This document shows, in pieces, positions 40,560 to 48,927 of a stretch of DNA of 64,000 bases; positions within the stretch are counted from its first letter, which is position 1; each line of letters opens with the position of its first letter. The notes beneath the pieces were generated by a model. The model had not been told where the DNA came from, did not search any database, and saw only the letters and a list, made by a program, of their open reading frames with translations. The translations under genes were made by a program, and so were the position numbers. This stretch comes from Rhodococcus pseudokoreensis (GTDB taxonomy: Bacteria; Actinomycetota; Actinomycetes; Mycobacteriales; Mycobacteriaceae): positions 6,076,001 to 6,140,000 of the forward strand of contig NZ_CP070619.1 of assembly GCF_017068395.1 (NCBI RefSeq). Direction: 5' to 3'.

Positions 40560-41972
40560 ATGCAGGCTTCTCCTCGATACGCACCCGACCTCAGCCGGCT
40601 CCATCACTCACGTGGGGCGCTGGCCCACTCGGTGGCGCCGTCGACGTGGCGCCGGGCGTTCGAGGTCCGGACCGCGGACGCCACCATCGCCCCCGCCCTG
40701 CGGGTGGGTGCGGCGACGGCGCTGGTGCTGGTGATCGGTGGCCTGCTCGGGCACGGCAACCTCGCCGGCTTTGCGGCGCTGGGTGCGCTGACCGCCGCGT
40801 TCGGCCGATACGAGCCGTACCCGCGGCTCGCCCGCAAGACGGGGCTCGTCGGTGTCGCACTCGTCGTCTTCGTCGCCGGGGGAGCGCTCCTCGGTGCGGC
40901 CGGACTGTCCCTCTGGCTGCAGATCGCGGTCATGGCCGTGGCTTCGGGGATCGCCGCGTGGCTGCTGGCGGCGTTCCGGATCGCCGGCCCCGGCCCCGTC
41001 ATCCTGATCTTCGCGGCCACCGCGGCGGTCGGGTACTCGACCCGGCTCGCGGATCTCGGACCGGCGGTCGTGGCCGTGGCGACCGGTGTCGCCGTGGGCT
41101 GGCTCGCCGCCATGACGCCCTGCCTGTTCGTTCCGCTCGGTCCCGCCCGGCTGGCGGTGGCACGGGCGCTCGCCGCCGTCGCGCAGCTGGAACGTGCGCA
41201 CGACGCCTCCGCGATCGCGGCCGCCCGCAAGGCCATCGACAACGCGCGGGACGTGATCGCGCACAGCGGCCGGGGCCGGGACGGTCATTCCCATCAGTTG
41301 TTCGCGCTTCTCGCCGAAGCCGACACCGTGGTCGATCGGTGGGCGCACGAGCGTGACCACGACACCCTGCGTGCGCTCGTCGATCACGAGTCGGAGCTCC
41401 GTAAGGTGAAGCGCCGCAGCGACCTTCCGGCTTTCAATGCGGAGGCTGCGGCGTTGCCGAAGCCGGCCGGCTTCCTCGCGGAAGGGCTCCGGGGGCTGCG
41501 GTCGCGTGAGGGGATCGTCAACGCCGCCCGCATCGCCGCCGCCGCAGCACTGGCCGGATGGATCTGTGTGGCACTGGGATTGGAACATCCGCTGTGGGCG
41601 TCGATGGGTGCGATGGCCGCCATGCAGGGGTTCAACTTCAGTCAGACCGTGCAGCGGGGGATTCAACGGCTCGTCGGCAACGTGGCGGGCGCCGTCCTCG
41701 CCGCCGGGCTGATCGCCGCGGCGATGGGGTACTGGCAGACCGTCGTGGTGATCGTGGTGCTGCAGACCGTGACCGAACTGGTGGTCATCAAGAACTACGC
41801 GTTCGCGTCCGTCGCCATCACTCCCATGGCGCTGCTGCTGACAGGTCTCGGGTCGGCGGTGGCGCCGGACATCGCGGTGAGCCGCGTCGTCGACACCCTC
41901 GTCGGTGTGGTGGTCGGTGTGATCGTCTCGGCCGTCGCGATCAGCCGGACCGACCACCATCACGTGGCCTGA
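40560..41972 (+). CDS. FUSC-family membrane protein, probable aromatic acid/drug exporter
   Basis: 470 aa. Two repeats of about five to six helices (about 42-185 and 325-465) flank a soluble helical middle domain (about 190-310), the usual FUSC/YccS/AaeB arrangement. Landmarks are 'GFAALGALTAAFGRYEPYP' after the first helix and 'LEHPLWASMGAMAAMQGFNF' at the start of the second half. Family members export p-hydroxybenzoate and related acids. Controlled by the divergent MarR protein. GAGG lies about 4 bp before the ATG. Confidence 0.83.
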   Translation: MQASPRYAPDLSRLHHSRGALAHSVAPSTWRRAFEVRTADATIAPALRVGAATALVLVIGGLLGHGNLAGFAALGALTAAFGRYEPYPRLARKTGLVGVALVVFVAGGALLGAAGLSLWLQIAVMAVASGIAAWLLAAFRIAGPGPVILIFAATAAVGYSTRLADLGPAVVAVATGVAVGWLAAMTPCLFVPLGPARLAVARALAAVAQLERAHDASAIAAARKAIDNARDVIAHSGRGRDGHSHQLFALLAEADTVVDRWAHERDHDTLRALVDHESELRKVKRRSDLPAFNAEAAALPKPAGFLAEGLRGLRSREGIVNAARIAAAAALAGWICVALGLEHPLWASMGAMAAMQGFNFSQTVQRGIQRLVGNVAGAVLAAGLIAAAMGYWQTVVVIVVLQTVTELVVIKNYAFASVAITPMALLLTGLGSAVAPDIAVSRVVDTLVGVVVGVIVSAVAISRTDHHHVA

Positions 41973-41978
41973 GGACGC

Positions 41979-42311
41979 TCAGATTCCCGTCGCCGAGACG
42001 TAACCGGCGAATCCGATCGCGCACGCGGCCGCGCAGAGGACGAGGGTCCCGCACGCCACCGGCCACGCGACCGTGTGCCGCGCGATGCGGGCGATCGTCA
42101 CCGCGCCGCCCATCACGGTCACCAGTGCCGCGACCGCGAGTGCGACGCACACCGCGATCCACGCGTTCTCGGCGCTGCAGGTCTCGGGTGGGCAGTAGTC
42201 CAGGAACAGCAGCCAGAAGAACGCCGCGACCGCGGAGATGCTGGCGACCGCGACCGCGACGACGATCGCCGCCGCCGACACCGCCACGTCCCAGCCGTTG
42301 AGTCGCGGCAA
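41979..42311 (-). CDS. Small integral membrane protein, 110 aa
   Basis: Starts at a TTG (42311) after GGTGACGAG; a GTG eight codons inside is an alternative. Three hydrophobic helices: 'VAVSAAAIVVAVAVASISAV', 'AWIAVCVALAVAALVTVMGG' and a Cys-rich third helix 'GTLVLCAAACAIGFAGYV'. A loop with two Cys ('YCPPETCSAENAW') faces out. No family recognised. On the same strand as, and 66 bp downstream of, the TetR gene. Confidence 0.6.
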   Translation of the reverse strand: MPRLNGWDVAVSAAAIVVAVAVASISAVAAFFWLLFLDYCPPETCSAENAWIAVCVALAVAALVTVMGGAVTIARIARHTVAWPVACGTLVLCAAACAIGFAGYVSATGI

Positions 42312-42377
42312 CTGCTCGTCACCGGCACGTGGGTGATTCCATGGTTGTCGCGCAGGCCCCCCCTTGCTGCATGTTCG

Positions 42378-42977
42378 TCACAGTACCGCGGTGGCCGGGG
42401 GGATCGGCGGCGGCAGCGGAGACCCGTCCGGGCGCAACCCGGCGAGGAAGACCGTGATCAGCCGCGGAACGAGATTGGCCGTCGTGTCCTCGAACATCAG
42501 CACGTGCGGCCGGGTGAGCATCGCGATCCCCATGACGATCTCGAGTGGCACGACGTCCTTGCGGATGAGCCCGAAGTCCTGGAGCCGGTGAACGAGCTCG
42601 GTGACCGACGCCTTCGTGTTCTCCCGCGCTTCGCGCACGTCGGGCGGCAGCTCGTCGAGGCTGTCGACCAGCGCGGGCACCAACGCTCCCATCCGCAGCT
42701 CGACCACCGCGTCGACGAACCGGCGCCAGGCCGGCTCGGGTTCGTCGACGCACTCGTCCAGCGCCCGGACCGCGAGTTCCCGGACCTCGGCGAGCGTCGT
42801 CCGGGCGACGGCGTGGGCGAGGTCGTCCCGGCTCGGAAAATTCCGGTACAGGGTGGCGATCCCGACGCCGGCGTGCGCGGCGATGGCGTCGAGCGGCGCA
42901 TCGTGCCCGCGGTCGGCGAACACCGCCCGGGCCGCCTTGATCAGGGTGTTGCGGCGTTCCAGCGCGTCGGCTCGCAT
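42378..42977 (-). CDS. TetR-family repressor of the divergent transporter gene
   Basis: 199 aa. HTH at residues 8-54: 'RNTLIKAARAVFADRGHDAP', 'IAAHAGVGIATLYRNFPSRD'. The ATG at 42977 (AGAGGTG upstream) is chosen over an upstream ATG because the extra 26 residues would be encoded by the operator DNA itself. The ligand domain resembles the SbtR/TetR_C branch with many hydrophobic residues. Divergent from an ABC-2-like membrane protein, with two palindromes between them. Confidence 0.88.
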   Translation of the reverse strand: MRADALERRNTLIKAARAVFADRGHDAPLDAIAAHAGVGIATLYRNFPSRDDLAHAVARTTLAEVRELAVRALDECVDEPEPAWRRFVDAVVELRMGALVPALVDSLDELPPDVREARENTKASVTELVHRLQDFGLIRKDVVPLEIVMGIAMLTRPHVLMFEDTTANLVPRLITVFLAGLRPDGSPLPPPIPPATAVL

Positions 42978-43014
42978 CGGGGGCACCTCTTTCGTTTGAC
43001 AACCCAGCATAACC

Positions 43015-43053
43015 GGAGGAATATTCTCCACAAGTACTGGAGGAATTTCCTCC
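43015..43053. promoter_or_regulatory. Two TetR operator palindromes
   Basis: GGAGGAATTTCCTCC (43039-43053) is a perfect 15-bp palindrome. GGAGGAATATTCTCC (43015-43029) is the same motif with two imperfect pairs, 24 bp away start to start. Both lie between the divergent TetR (42977) and transporter (43075) starts. They likely bind two TetR dimers and overlap the promoter core. Confidence 0.72.
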
Positions 43054-43074
43054 ACTTAGTTGAAGGGGAGTCCG

Positions 43075-44109
43075 ATGAGCACTTCGGATACCGGGACACT
43101 CGACCCGCGCATCGAATCTGCCGGGCAGGCGAGCAACGGCCCGTCCGATCCGGTGAAAATGATCGCCGTCGTGCTGGGACTCACCGCCGTGATCGCCGTG
43201 ATGCTGCTGGCGTTCGCGCTGCCTGCCGTCCATAGCGGCCCACACGACCTGCGGCTGGGCGTCGCCGGGCCCGACGCGGCCGTCACCCGGATCGACGCCG
43301 CACTCGACGCGAGCCGACCGGGGGCCTTCGCCGCCGAGCGGTTCGCGGACGCCGAGGCGGTCCGGACGGCGATCGAGCACCGGGAGGTGGTCGGCGGAAT
43401 CGTCGCGACACCGGAGGGCATGAAGGTCCTGTCCGCCGGCGCGGGCGGGGCGCCCATCGCGCAGACGATGAACGGTCTCGCGGCGGGCATGAGCGCGACT
43501 GCGGGACAGCCTGTTCCGGTCGAGGACGTCGTTCCGTTGACGGCCGACGACCCCGCCGGGGCCGGCCTCGGCGGCTTGGCGCTTCCGCTGGTCTTCGGCG
43601 GCATGATCCCCGCGATCGTGCTGGTGCGACTGTTCCCGCACAGCGTCAAGAGCAGGGTGGCGGGTGCGGTGCTGTTCGCCGTGAGCGCCGGACTGGCACT
43701 GACCGCAATTCTGCAGTTCGGTATCGGAAGCGTCGACGGTGACTACTGGACGACGTCCGGTGCCGTCATCCTCGGGATCGCTGCCATCTCCCTGACCGTC
43801 CTCGGGCTCGAATCCGTTCTGGGCATCGCGGGGTTCGCACTCGCAGCGGTGACGATGATGTTCCTCGCCAACCCGCTGTCGGGGCTGGCGACCTCCCCGG
43901 CATGGCTGCCCTCGGGGTGGGGCGCGTTCGGTCAGCTCCTGCCGCCCGGAGCGGCAGGAACCGTGGTGCGGTCGACGGCGTTCTTCGACGGACACGGAGC
44001 CGGCGCGGGCCTGCTCGTGCTGACCTGCTGGATCCTGTTCGGGCTCGGCCTGTGTCTGGTGTCCGGACTGCGTGAGCGGCGCGCCCCGCGAGAACCGGCC
44101 GTCGCCTGA
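43075..44109 (+). CDS. ABC-2/YhgE-like membrane protein under TetR control
   Basis: 344 aa. A hydrophilic tail and TM1 (28-50, 'MIAVVLGLTAVIAVMLLAFA') are followed by a large extracytoplasmic domain (about 55-165, with 'REVVGGIVATPEGMKVLSAG'), then five clustered helices to the C-terminus. This one-plus-five layout matches ABC-2 permeases of the YhgE/Pip type and DUF3533-like exporters. No ATPase gene is adjacent. AAGGGGAG lies 4 bp before the ATG. Probably exports a compound sensed by the TetR protein. Confidence 0.75.
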   Translation: MSTSDTGTLDPRIESAGQASNGPSDPVKMIAVVLGLTAVIAVMLLAFALPAVHSGPHDLRLGVAGPDAAVTRIDAALDASRPGAFAAERFADAEAVRTAIEHREVVGGIVATPEGMKVLSAGAGGAPIAQTMNGLAAGMSATAGQPVPVEDVVPLTADDPAGAGLGGLALPLVFGGMIPAIVLVRLFPHSVKSRVAGAVLFAVSAGLALTAILQFGIGSVDGDYWTTSGAVILGIAAISLTVLGLESVLGIAGFALAAVTMMFLANPLSGLATSPAWLPSGWGAFGQLLPPGAAGTVVRSTAFFDGHGAGAGLLVLTCWILFGLGLCLVSGLRERRAPREPAVA

Positions 44110-44129
44110 CGCTGTGGTTTGATGGCGGC

Positions 44130-44798
44130 ATGGGGGAACGACGGATCGTCCGCCGACTGGTCGGCATCGGAGCGGGCCTCGGCGCGCTCGCGGTCCTCGT
44201 CGTCGCGGCCTCGACGGTGTGGATCTCGCGCGAGGCCGAGGGGCACGTCTACGACGTCGAGGACGCACCCGAAGCGCCCGTGGTCATCGTTCTCGGTGCG
44301 CAGGTACGCGACGGCAAACCCCGGGAGTATCTGGCCGGGCGCCTCGACGTCGCTGTCCGCCTCGTGCAGGACGGGCGTGCGCGGGCGGTGCTCGTCTCGG
44401 GCGACGGCGCGGGCAGATCCGGCGACGAGATCGCGGCGATGACGGAATACCTGGTCGAGAAGGGCATCGACCGCAGCCGGATCGTCGGCGACCGGTACGG
44501 GCTCGACACCTACGACACGTGCGCGAGGGCCGTCCAGACGTACGGAGTGACCAAGGCGCTGATCGTCACTCAGGGTTTCCACGTCCCCCGTGCGGTCGCG
44601 CTGTGCCGCGGCGCCGGGATCGACGTCGCCGGCGTCAACGCCGGGTGCGAATGCCGCCCGATCACGATGGCCAGGAACACCGTGCGCGAATCCCTGGCCC
44701 GGCCCAAGGCCGTCCTCGACCTGCTGTCCGGGCGCGACCCGGTGGTGGTCTCCGAACCCGAGGACTCGCTCGGCAAGGCCCTCGCCGCCGGGGACTGA
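44130..44798 (+). CDS. DUF218/SanA-YdcF-like membrane-anchored protein
   Basis: 222 aa. N-terminal signal anchor (13-32), then the DUF218 fold outside the membrane: 'VVIVLGAQVRDGKPREYLAG' at the first strand, 'ARAVLVSGDGAGRSGDEIAA', 'YGLDTYDTCARAV', and 'ALIVTQGFHVPRAVALCR'. SanA of E. coli affects envelope barrier function (vancomycin exclusion); the enzyme activity is not established. Follows the transporter gene by 20 bp. Confidence 0.85.
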   Translation: MGERRIVRRLVGIGAGLGALAVLVVAASTVWISREAEGHVYDVEDAPEAPVVIVLGAQVRDGKPREYLAGRLDVAVRLVQDGRARAVLVSGDGAGRSGDEIAAMTEYLVEKGIDRSRIVGDRYGLDTYDTCARAVQTYGVTKALIVTQGFHVPRAVALCRGAGIDVAGVNAGCECRPITMARNTVRESLARPKAVLDLLSGRDPVVVSEPEDSLGKALAAGD

Positions 44799-44866
44799 CC
44801 TCGAACCGCCGCGGTGCGGTAGTCCCGTCGGTAGGCTTCGACCCGTCGACGATCGGGAGGCTCACG

Positions 44867-45946
44867 ATGGTTGCGGGTGCACGACCGGATCCCGGTCCGC
44901 GCGAGATCCGGAAATGGCGTCGCTACCTTGCCGACGAACGCGCCGAGGCCGCCGTCTACCGCGATCTCGCGAAACGCCGCACCGGCGAGGAACGCGAGAT
45001 TCTGCTGGCGCTCGCCGACGCAGAGGGACGGCACGAGGCGCACTGGCGCGCACTGCTCGGCGAGCACGTCGGCAAACCCGTTCGCGGTGACGTCCGCACG
45101 CGCATCCTCGGCGTGCTGGCCCGGCGGTTCGGATCGGTGTTCGTGCTCGCCCTCGCGCAACGCGCGGAGACCCGATCGCCGTACCCGACGGACGTCGACG
45201 CCACCGTCGCCATGGGCGCGGACGAGCGCATCCACGAAGAAGTGGTGCGGGCGCTGGCGGCGCGTGGGCGAAATCGTCTGTCCGGCACGTTTCGTGCCGC
45301 CGTGTTCGGTGCCAACGACGGCCTGGTCAGCAATCTCGCCCTCGTGCTCGGCATCAGCGGTAGCGGCGTCGACAATCACATCGTGCTACTGACGGGGCTC
45401 GCCGGGCTGCTCGCGGGCGCGCTGTCGATGGGCGCGGGCGAGTACGTGTCCGTGCGGTCGCAGCGCGAACTGCTCGAGGCGTCGGCGCCGGGGGAGGGTG
45501 CCCGCGAGGCGGTGCCGCTCCTCGACGTCGACGCGAACGAACTCGCGCTCGTGTACCGGGCGCGGGGCATGCCCGCCGAGGACGCCGAGAAACGCGCGGC
45601 CGACGTGTTGCGGAGAGCCGTTCAGCCCGAGCCTGTTTCGGGTGCGGAGGCCGTCGACGAACACGAGGCCATCGGCACCGGGCTCGGTGCGGCGGCGGCG
45701 AGCTTCTGCTTCTTCGCGTCCGGTGCGGTGATCCCCGTGCTGCCGTATCTCTTCGGCATGGAAGGGACCGCCGCGCTCCTGGTCGCGGCCGCACTCGTCG
45801 GCGTCGCGCTGCTCGGAACCGGCCTGGTGGTGGGGTTGCTGTCGGGTGGACCCCCGGTCAAACGGGCGCTACGCCAGCTGGCAATCGGCTACGGCGCAGC
45901 CGCCGCCACCTACCTGCTGGGCATGCTGTTCGGAACCGGCGCCTGA
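44867..45946 (+). CDS. Ferritin-like domain fused to VIT1/CCC1 Fe/Mn transporter (MbfA-like)
   Basis: 359 aa; GGGAGG lies 6 bp before the ATG at 44867. Residues 14-140 form a ferritin-like four-helix domain with two E-x-x-H motifs ('DAEGRHEAHW', Glu53/His56, and 'DERIHEEVV') and a Glu in 'EAAVYRDL', enough for a di-iron site. The C-terminal VIT1/CCC1 domain has 'FGANDGLVSNLALVLGISG' and 'GALSMGAGEYVSVRSQ', with five helices and a cytosolic metal-binding insert. Members export iron or manganese, and the ferritin-like part may sense or oxidise iron. No iron box was recognised upstream. Confidence 0.88.
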   Translation: MVAGARPDPGPREIRKWRRYLADERAEAAVYRDLAKRRTGEEREILLALADAEGRHEAHWRALLGEHVGKPVRGDVRTRILGVLARRFGSVFVLALAQRAETRSPYPTDVDATVAMGADERIHEEVVRALAARGRNRLSGTFRAAVFGANDGLVSNLALVLGISGSGVDNHIVLLTGLAGLLAGALSMGAGEYVSVRSQRELLEASAPGEGAREAVPLLDVDANELALVYRARGMPAEDAEKRAADVLRRAVQPEPVSGAEAVDEHEAIGTGLGAAAASFCFFASGAVIPVLPYLFGMEGTAALLVAAALVGVALLGTGLVVGLLSGGPPVKRALRQLAIGYGAAAATYLLGMLFGTGA

Positions 45947-46103
45947 GAAAGCTTATCGCTGCCTGTCAGACGTCACAGCCCCTTCCCTGATCGGGACGCA
46001 AATGTTACCGCCAGGTATGGCGTGTGGTGACCGGCGAGCGTAGGAGGGCGATGTTATGTTCCCCCTCGCCGGGTGTGGCGGGAGTTGACGGAGGGGTCGG
46101 GGA

Positions 46104-47576
46104 ATGTCGAAGAGGTGGATCGCGTCGGTCGCGGCTGTGGCGATCGGTTCGGGCATGATTGCCTATTCCAACCAGAACGCCGCCGTCGCGGAACCCGAGC
46201 CGGTATCCAACGGGATCCCCGGCAGCGGACCCTGCGCGAGCGAGGTGTCGAACGAGACGCACTCGCTCATCCCGGACAAGCTCGAGATCCCGATCCCGTA
46301 CCCGAAGATCACGACGGTGCCCTATCCCGCCCCGGTCACGGACCCCGTCCGCGTCTCGCAGGCGCTGCCCGCCGACACGTGCACCGATCCGTGCCCCGAT
46401 CTCACCGACGAGACCGACCACGCCCCGGGAAACCTGTCGAGCGAGCTGAACATCCCGGACGTCAGCGTGAAGTTCACACCCTTCCACTTCGGCATTCCCG
46501 TCCCGGGCGCCGACATCCAACTGCCCCCGCCGCCGCCCCTCGTCCACCCCGCGACCGAGGAGGCGCCGCGCAGCCCGGCCCCGGCCACCCCGAAGATCGG
46601 CGACGTGACCCGCGTGGCGAAGGTGACGGGCGCCGGCTCCGTCAGCCGCACCGACAAGCGCTACCAGGTCAACGGCACCGACCTCGGCATTATGTGGGAG
46701 AGCGCCCCCGACCAGGTCGCCGTCGCGTTCGGTGACACCGTCGGCAAGGGATTCCAGCCGCCCGGCGGCCAGGGCGACGACTGGCGCAGCAACGTCCTCG
46801 GTTTCAGCTCCGACCGCAACCTGTCCGACGGCATGAGCCTCGACAGCATGGTCCAGGACAGCCGGTGCCACGCGGCGGAACTGCTCGGCAGCCGCAAACT
46901 CGACAACATCGAGATCACCACCATCCCCACGTCGGGTTTCGCCGTCGGGAATCGGCAGTACATGAGCTACATGTCGATCCGCACCTGGAACAGCATCCCC
47001 GCCACGTGGTGGACGAACTACGGCGGCATCGCCTACTCCGACGACGGCGGATCGACGTGGACCAAGGACCCGTACGCGAAGTGGGACAACATCTTCGGGG
47101 TCACCAAGTTCCAGGTCGCGTCGATGGTCCCGGCCGGCGACTTCGTGTACATGTTCGGCACCTCCAACACGAGGCTCGGCGCCATCGGTCTGGCGCGCGT
47201 CCCGGCCGCCGACGTACTGAACACGTCGGCGTACCAGTACTGGCAGAACGGCAACTGGACGCCGGTCGGCGGGTACACGGAGGCGACGCCGATCGTGGAC
47301 GCCCCCGCCGCCGAACTGTCCGTGCGCTACGAGGAAGCCACGGATAAGTGGCAGATGACCTACCTCGACACGTCCAAGGCGGCCATCGTGCTCCGTGAGT
47401 CCGACTCGCCGCAGGGCGTCTGGTCCGGCGGGGCGCCGATGGTCAGTGCCGCCGAATACCCGGAACTGTACGGCGGTTTCATCCACCCGTGGTCCAGCGG
47501 CGACGAACTGTACTTCACGATGTCGACGTGGTCGGACTACAACGTCTTCCTGATGAAGGCGGATATAGGCGCATAG
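46104..47576 (+). CDS. Secreted DUF4185-domain protein
   Basis: 490 aa. Signal peptide 1-30 (cleavage probably after 'AAVA'), then a Pro-rich spacer (30-165) with two close Cys pairs, one in 'GPCASE' and one in 'DTCTDPCPD'. The C-terminal DUF4185 propeller-like domain (about 175-488) shows 'VNGTDLGIMWESAPDQVAVAFG', 'GGIAYSDDGGSTWT' and repeated 'Y..A...W' blades. DUF4185 resembles glycoside-hydrolase-type five-bladed propellers, so cell-wall glycan binding or cleavage is possible. GGAGGGG precedes the ATG. A hairpin repeat follows the stop. Confidence 0.8.
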   Translation: MSKRWIASVAAVAIGSGMIAYSNQNAAVAEPEPVSNGIPGSGPCASEVSNETHSLIPDKLEIPIPYPKITTVPYPAPVTDPVRVSQALPADTCTDPCPDLTDETDHAPGNLSSELNIPDVSVKFTPFHFGIPVPGADIQLPPPPPLVHPATEEAPRSPAPATPKIGDVTRVAKVTGAGSVSRTDKRYQVNGTDLGIMWESAPDQVAVAFGDTVGKGFQPPGGQGDDWRSNVLGFSSDRNLSDGMSLDSMVQDSRCHAAELLGSRKLDNIEITTIPTSGFAVGNRQYMSYMSIRTWNSIPATWWTNYGGIAYSDDGGSTWTKDPYAKWDNIFGVTKFQVASMVPAGDFVYMFGTSNTRLGAIGLARVPAADVLNTSAYQYWQNGNWTPVGGYTEATPIVDAPAAELSVRYEEATDKWQMTYLDTSKAAIVLRESDSPQGVWSGGAPMVSAAEYPELYGGFIHPWSSGDELYFTMSTWSDYNVFLMKADIGA

Positions 47577-47581
47577 CGCCC

Positions 47582-47637
47582 GTGCGTGGTTAAGGAGTCT
47601 CTGGACTCGTTAACCACTCACGGGCGGCGGAGCCGCC
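47582..47637. repeat. Dispersed hairpin repeat, copy A (two-way terminator)
   Basis: The stem GTGCGTGGTTAA (47582-47593) pairs with TTAACCACTCAC (47610-47621) with one mismatch. An inner GAGTC/GACTC stem closes a TCTG loop. A second small hairpin GGCGGC-GGA-GCCGCC (47623-47637) follows and reaches the stop of the SfnB-like gene. The whole block recurs nearly unchanged at 52618-52673, again between convergent stops. Confidence 0.8.
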
Positions 47638-48848
47638 TACAGCAGGCCGTGCCGGGGCGGGACGGTACCCGACAGCGTCCACCGGCCGATGTGCTGGATC
47701 TTCCACCGCGTGGGGTCGTGCAGCGTGTGGGTGCGGGCGTCGCGCCAGTACCGCGACAGGTTGGACGTGTCCGACGCACTGCGGGTGCCGCCCAGTTCGA
47801 ACAGCACGCTCGACGCCTCCAGGGACGCGCGTGCGGCGGCGACCTTGGCCGCGGCGGCGTCGATCGACGCGACCGCGGCGGTCTGCTCGGTCAGAGTGCG
47901 CCGCGCCGCGTCGATGCTGCGTGCACCCTCCCGGAGCAGTGCCGTCGCGGACCGGACGCCGACCGCGGCCTCCCCGGCCAGTTGGATCAGCAGGGGATCG
48001 TCGACGGCGTCGGTGACACCCGCCTCGAAATACGGCCTCGCACTGCGGGCGGCGCGCACGCCCTCGTTCAGCGCGGCCGCGGCGATCCCGGCGTCGATGG
48101 CGGCGTGCAGGATCTGCGCCTGCGAGCCGTAGGTGGTGGGTGCGTCGAAGATGGGGGAGAACGGCACGATGTGGAACGCGGGCACCCGGACGGCGTCGAG
48201 GGTGACGGTTCCGCTGGCGGTGGTCTTCTGCCCCATGCCGTCCCAGTCGTCGACGATCGACAGTCCGGCGGCGGTGCGCGGCAGGTAGGCGACGGCCTTG
48301 GCGGGTTTCCCGGCCAACGTCGTCTTCCCGGGAAGCGTGGCCCGCACCGCGATCCAGTCGGCGAACAGCGCGCCCGTGCTGTAGAACTTGCGACCGTCGA
48401 CGACGACGTCCCCGCCCTGTTCGGTGAGGGTCGTGGCGTCGATGTCGATCGTCTTCGTTCCGCGCTCGCTCTGGGCGTTGGCGAATTGGCGCCCCGCGAG
48501 CACCTCGGAGTAGAAGAACTCCTGCTGCGCCGGGGAGCCCTGATGGCGCAGCACCTCGAGGAACGTGTAGTGGCTGTGCGGGATCTGCGCGATGCTCGGA
48601 TCGCCCTCGGCGAGAAGCCGGAACACTTCGGTGAGGGTTTCGGTCCGCGCGTCGATGCCGCCGTGCTCGCGGGGAACGCCGAGCGAGAGCAGTCCGGACG
48701 CGGCGAGCGCCCGCACCTGTTCGTGCGGCAGTTGCCGCCCGGAATCGCGCGCTGCCGCCTCCTCGGCGAAGTGCGCGGCGAGATCGGCGGCGACGGTGAG
48801 GGCTTCGGTCTCGTCGCTGATGCGGTGGGCGTTCTGTACGGCGGTCAT
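47637..48848 (-). CDS. SfnB/DszC-like acyl-CoA-dehydrogenase-fold flavin monooxygenase, copy 1
   Basis: 403 aa. Acyl-CoA dehydrogenase fold: N-terminal helices (1-125), a beta domain with 'GRKFYSTGALFADWIAVRA' and 'WDGMGQKTTASGTVTL', and a C-terminal helical domain ending 'RYWRDARTHTLHDPTRWK'. The last motif and the missing acyl-CoA catalytic Glu are typical of the DszC/SfnB/TdsC group, which use FMNH2 and O2 on sulfur compounds. Third gene of the minus-strand operon 51413-47637. Likely helps take sulfur from organosulfur compounds; exact substrate unknown. GGAGA precedes the ATG. Confidence 0.87.
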   Translation of the reverse strand: MTAVQNAHRISDETEALTVAADLAAHFAEEAAARDSGRQLPHEQVRALAASGLLSLGVPREHGGIDARTETLTEVFRLLAEGDPSIAQIPHSHYTFLEVLRHQGSPAQQEFFYSEVLAGRQFANAQSERGTKTIDIDATTLTEQGGDVVVDGRKFYSTGALFADWIAVRATLPGKTTLAGKPAKAVAYLPRTAAGLSIVDDWDGMGQKTTASGTVTLDAVRVPAFHIVPFSPIFDAPTTYGSQAQILHAAIDAGIAAAALNEGVRAARSARPYFEAGVTDAVDDPLLIQLAGEAAVGVRSATALLREGARSIDAARRTLTEQTAAVASIDAAAAKVAAARASLEASSVLFELGGTRSASDTSNLSRYWRDARTHTLHDPTRWKIQHIGRWTLSGTVPPRHGLL

Positions 48849-48927
48849 GGTTCTCCGTGGGTCGGTGGTGCGGACGCACCGAATCCGGCCACCGTCGACG
48901 GGCGGCCGGACTCGGGGTTCGGAATCG

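Noticed and set aside
42319..44268. 649-codon minus-strand open frame across the TetR/ABC-2-like region
   Set aside because: Arg-rich shadow that crosses two real genes and the operator.
45947..46103. Possible riboswitch or sRNA before the DUF4185 gene
   Set aside because: I could not find a consistent stem set or known motif; an ordinary promoter/leader explains it.
47637..48848. Annotation of the three SfnB/DszC-like genes as acyl-CoA dehydrogenases
   Set aside because: The fold matches, but the C-terminal WRxxRTHTLHD-type motif and lack of the acyl-CoA catalytic Glu point to the flavin monooxygenase branch.
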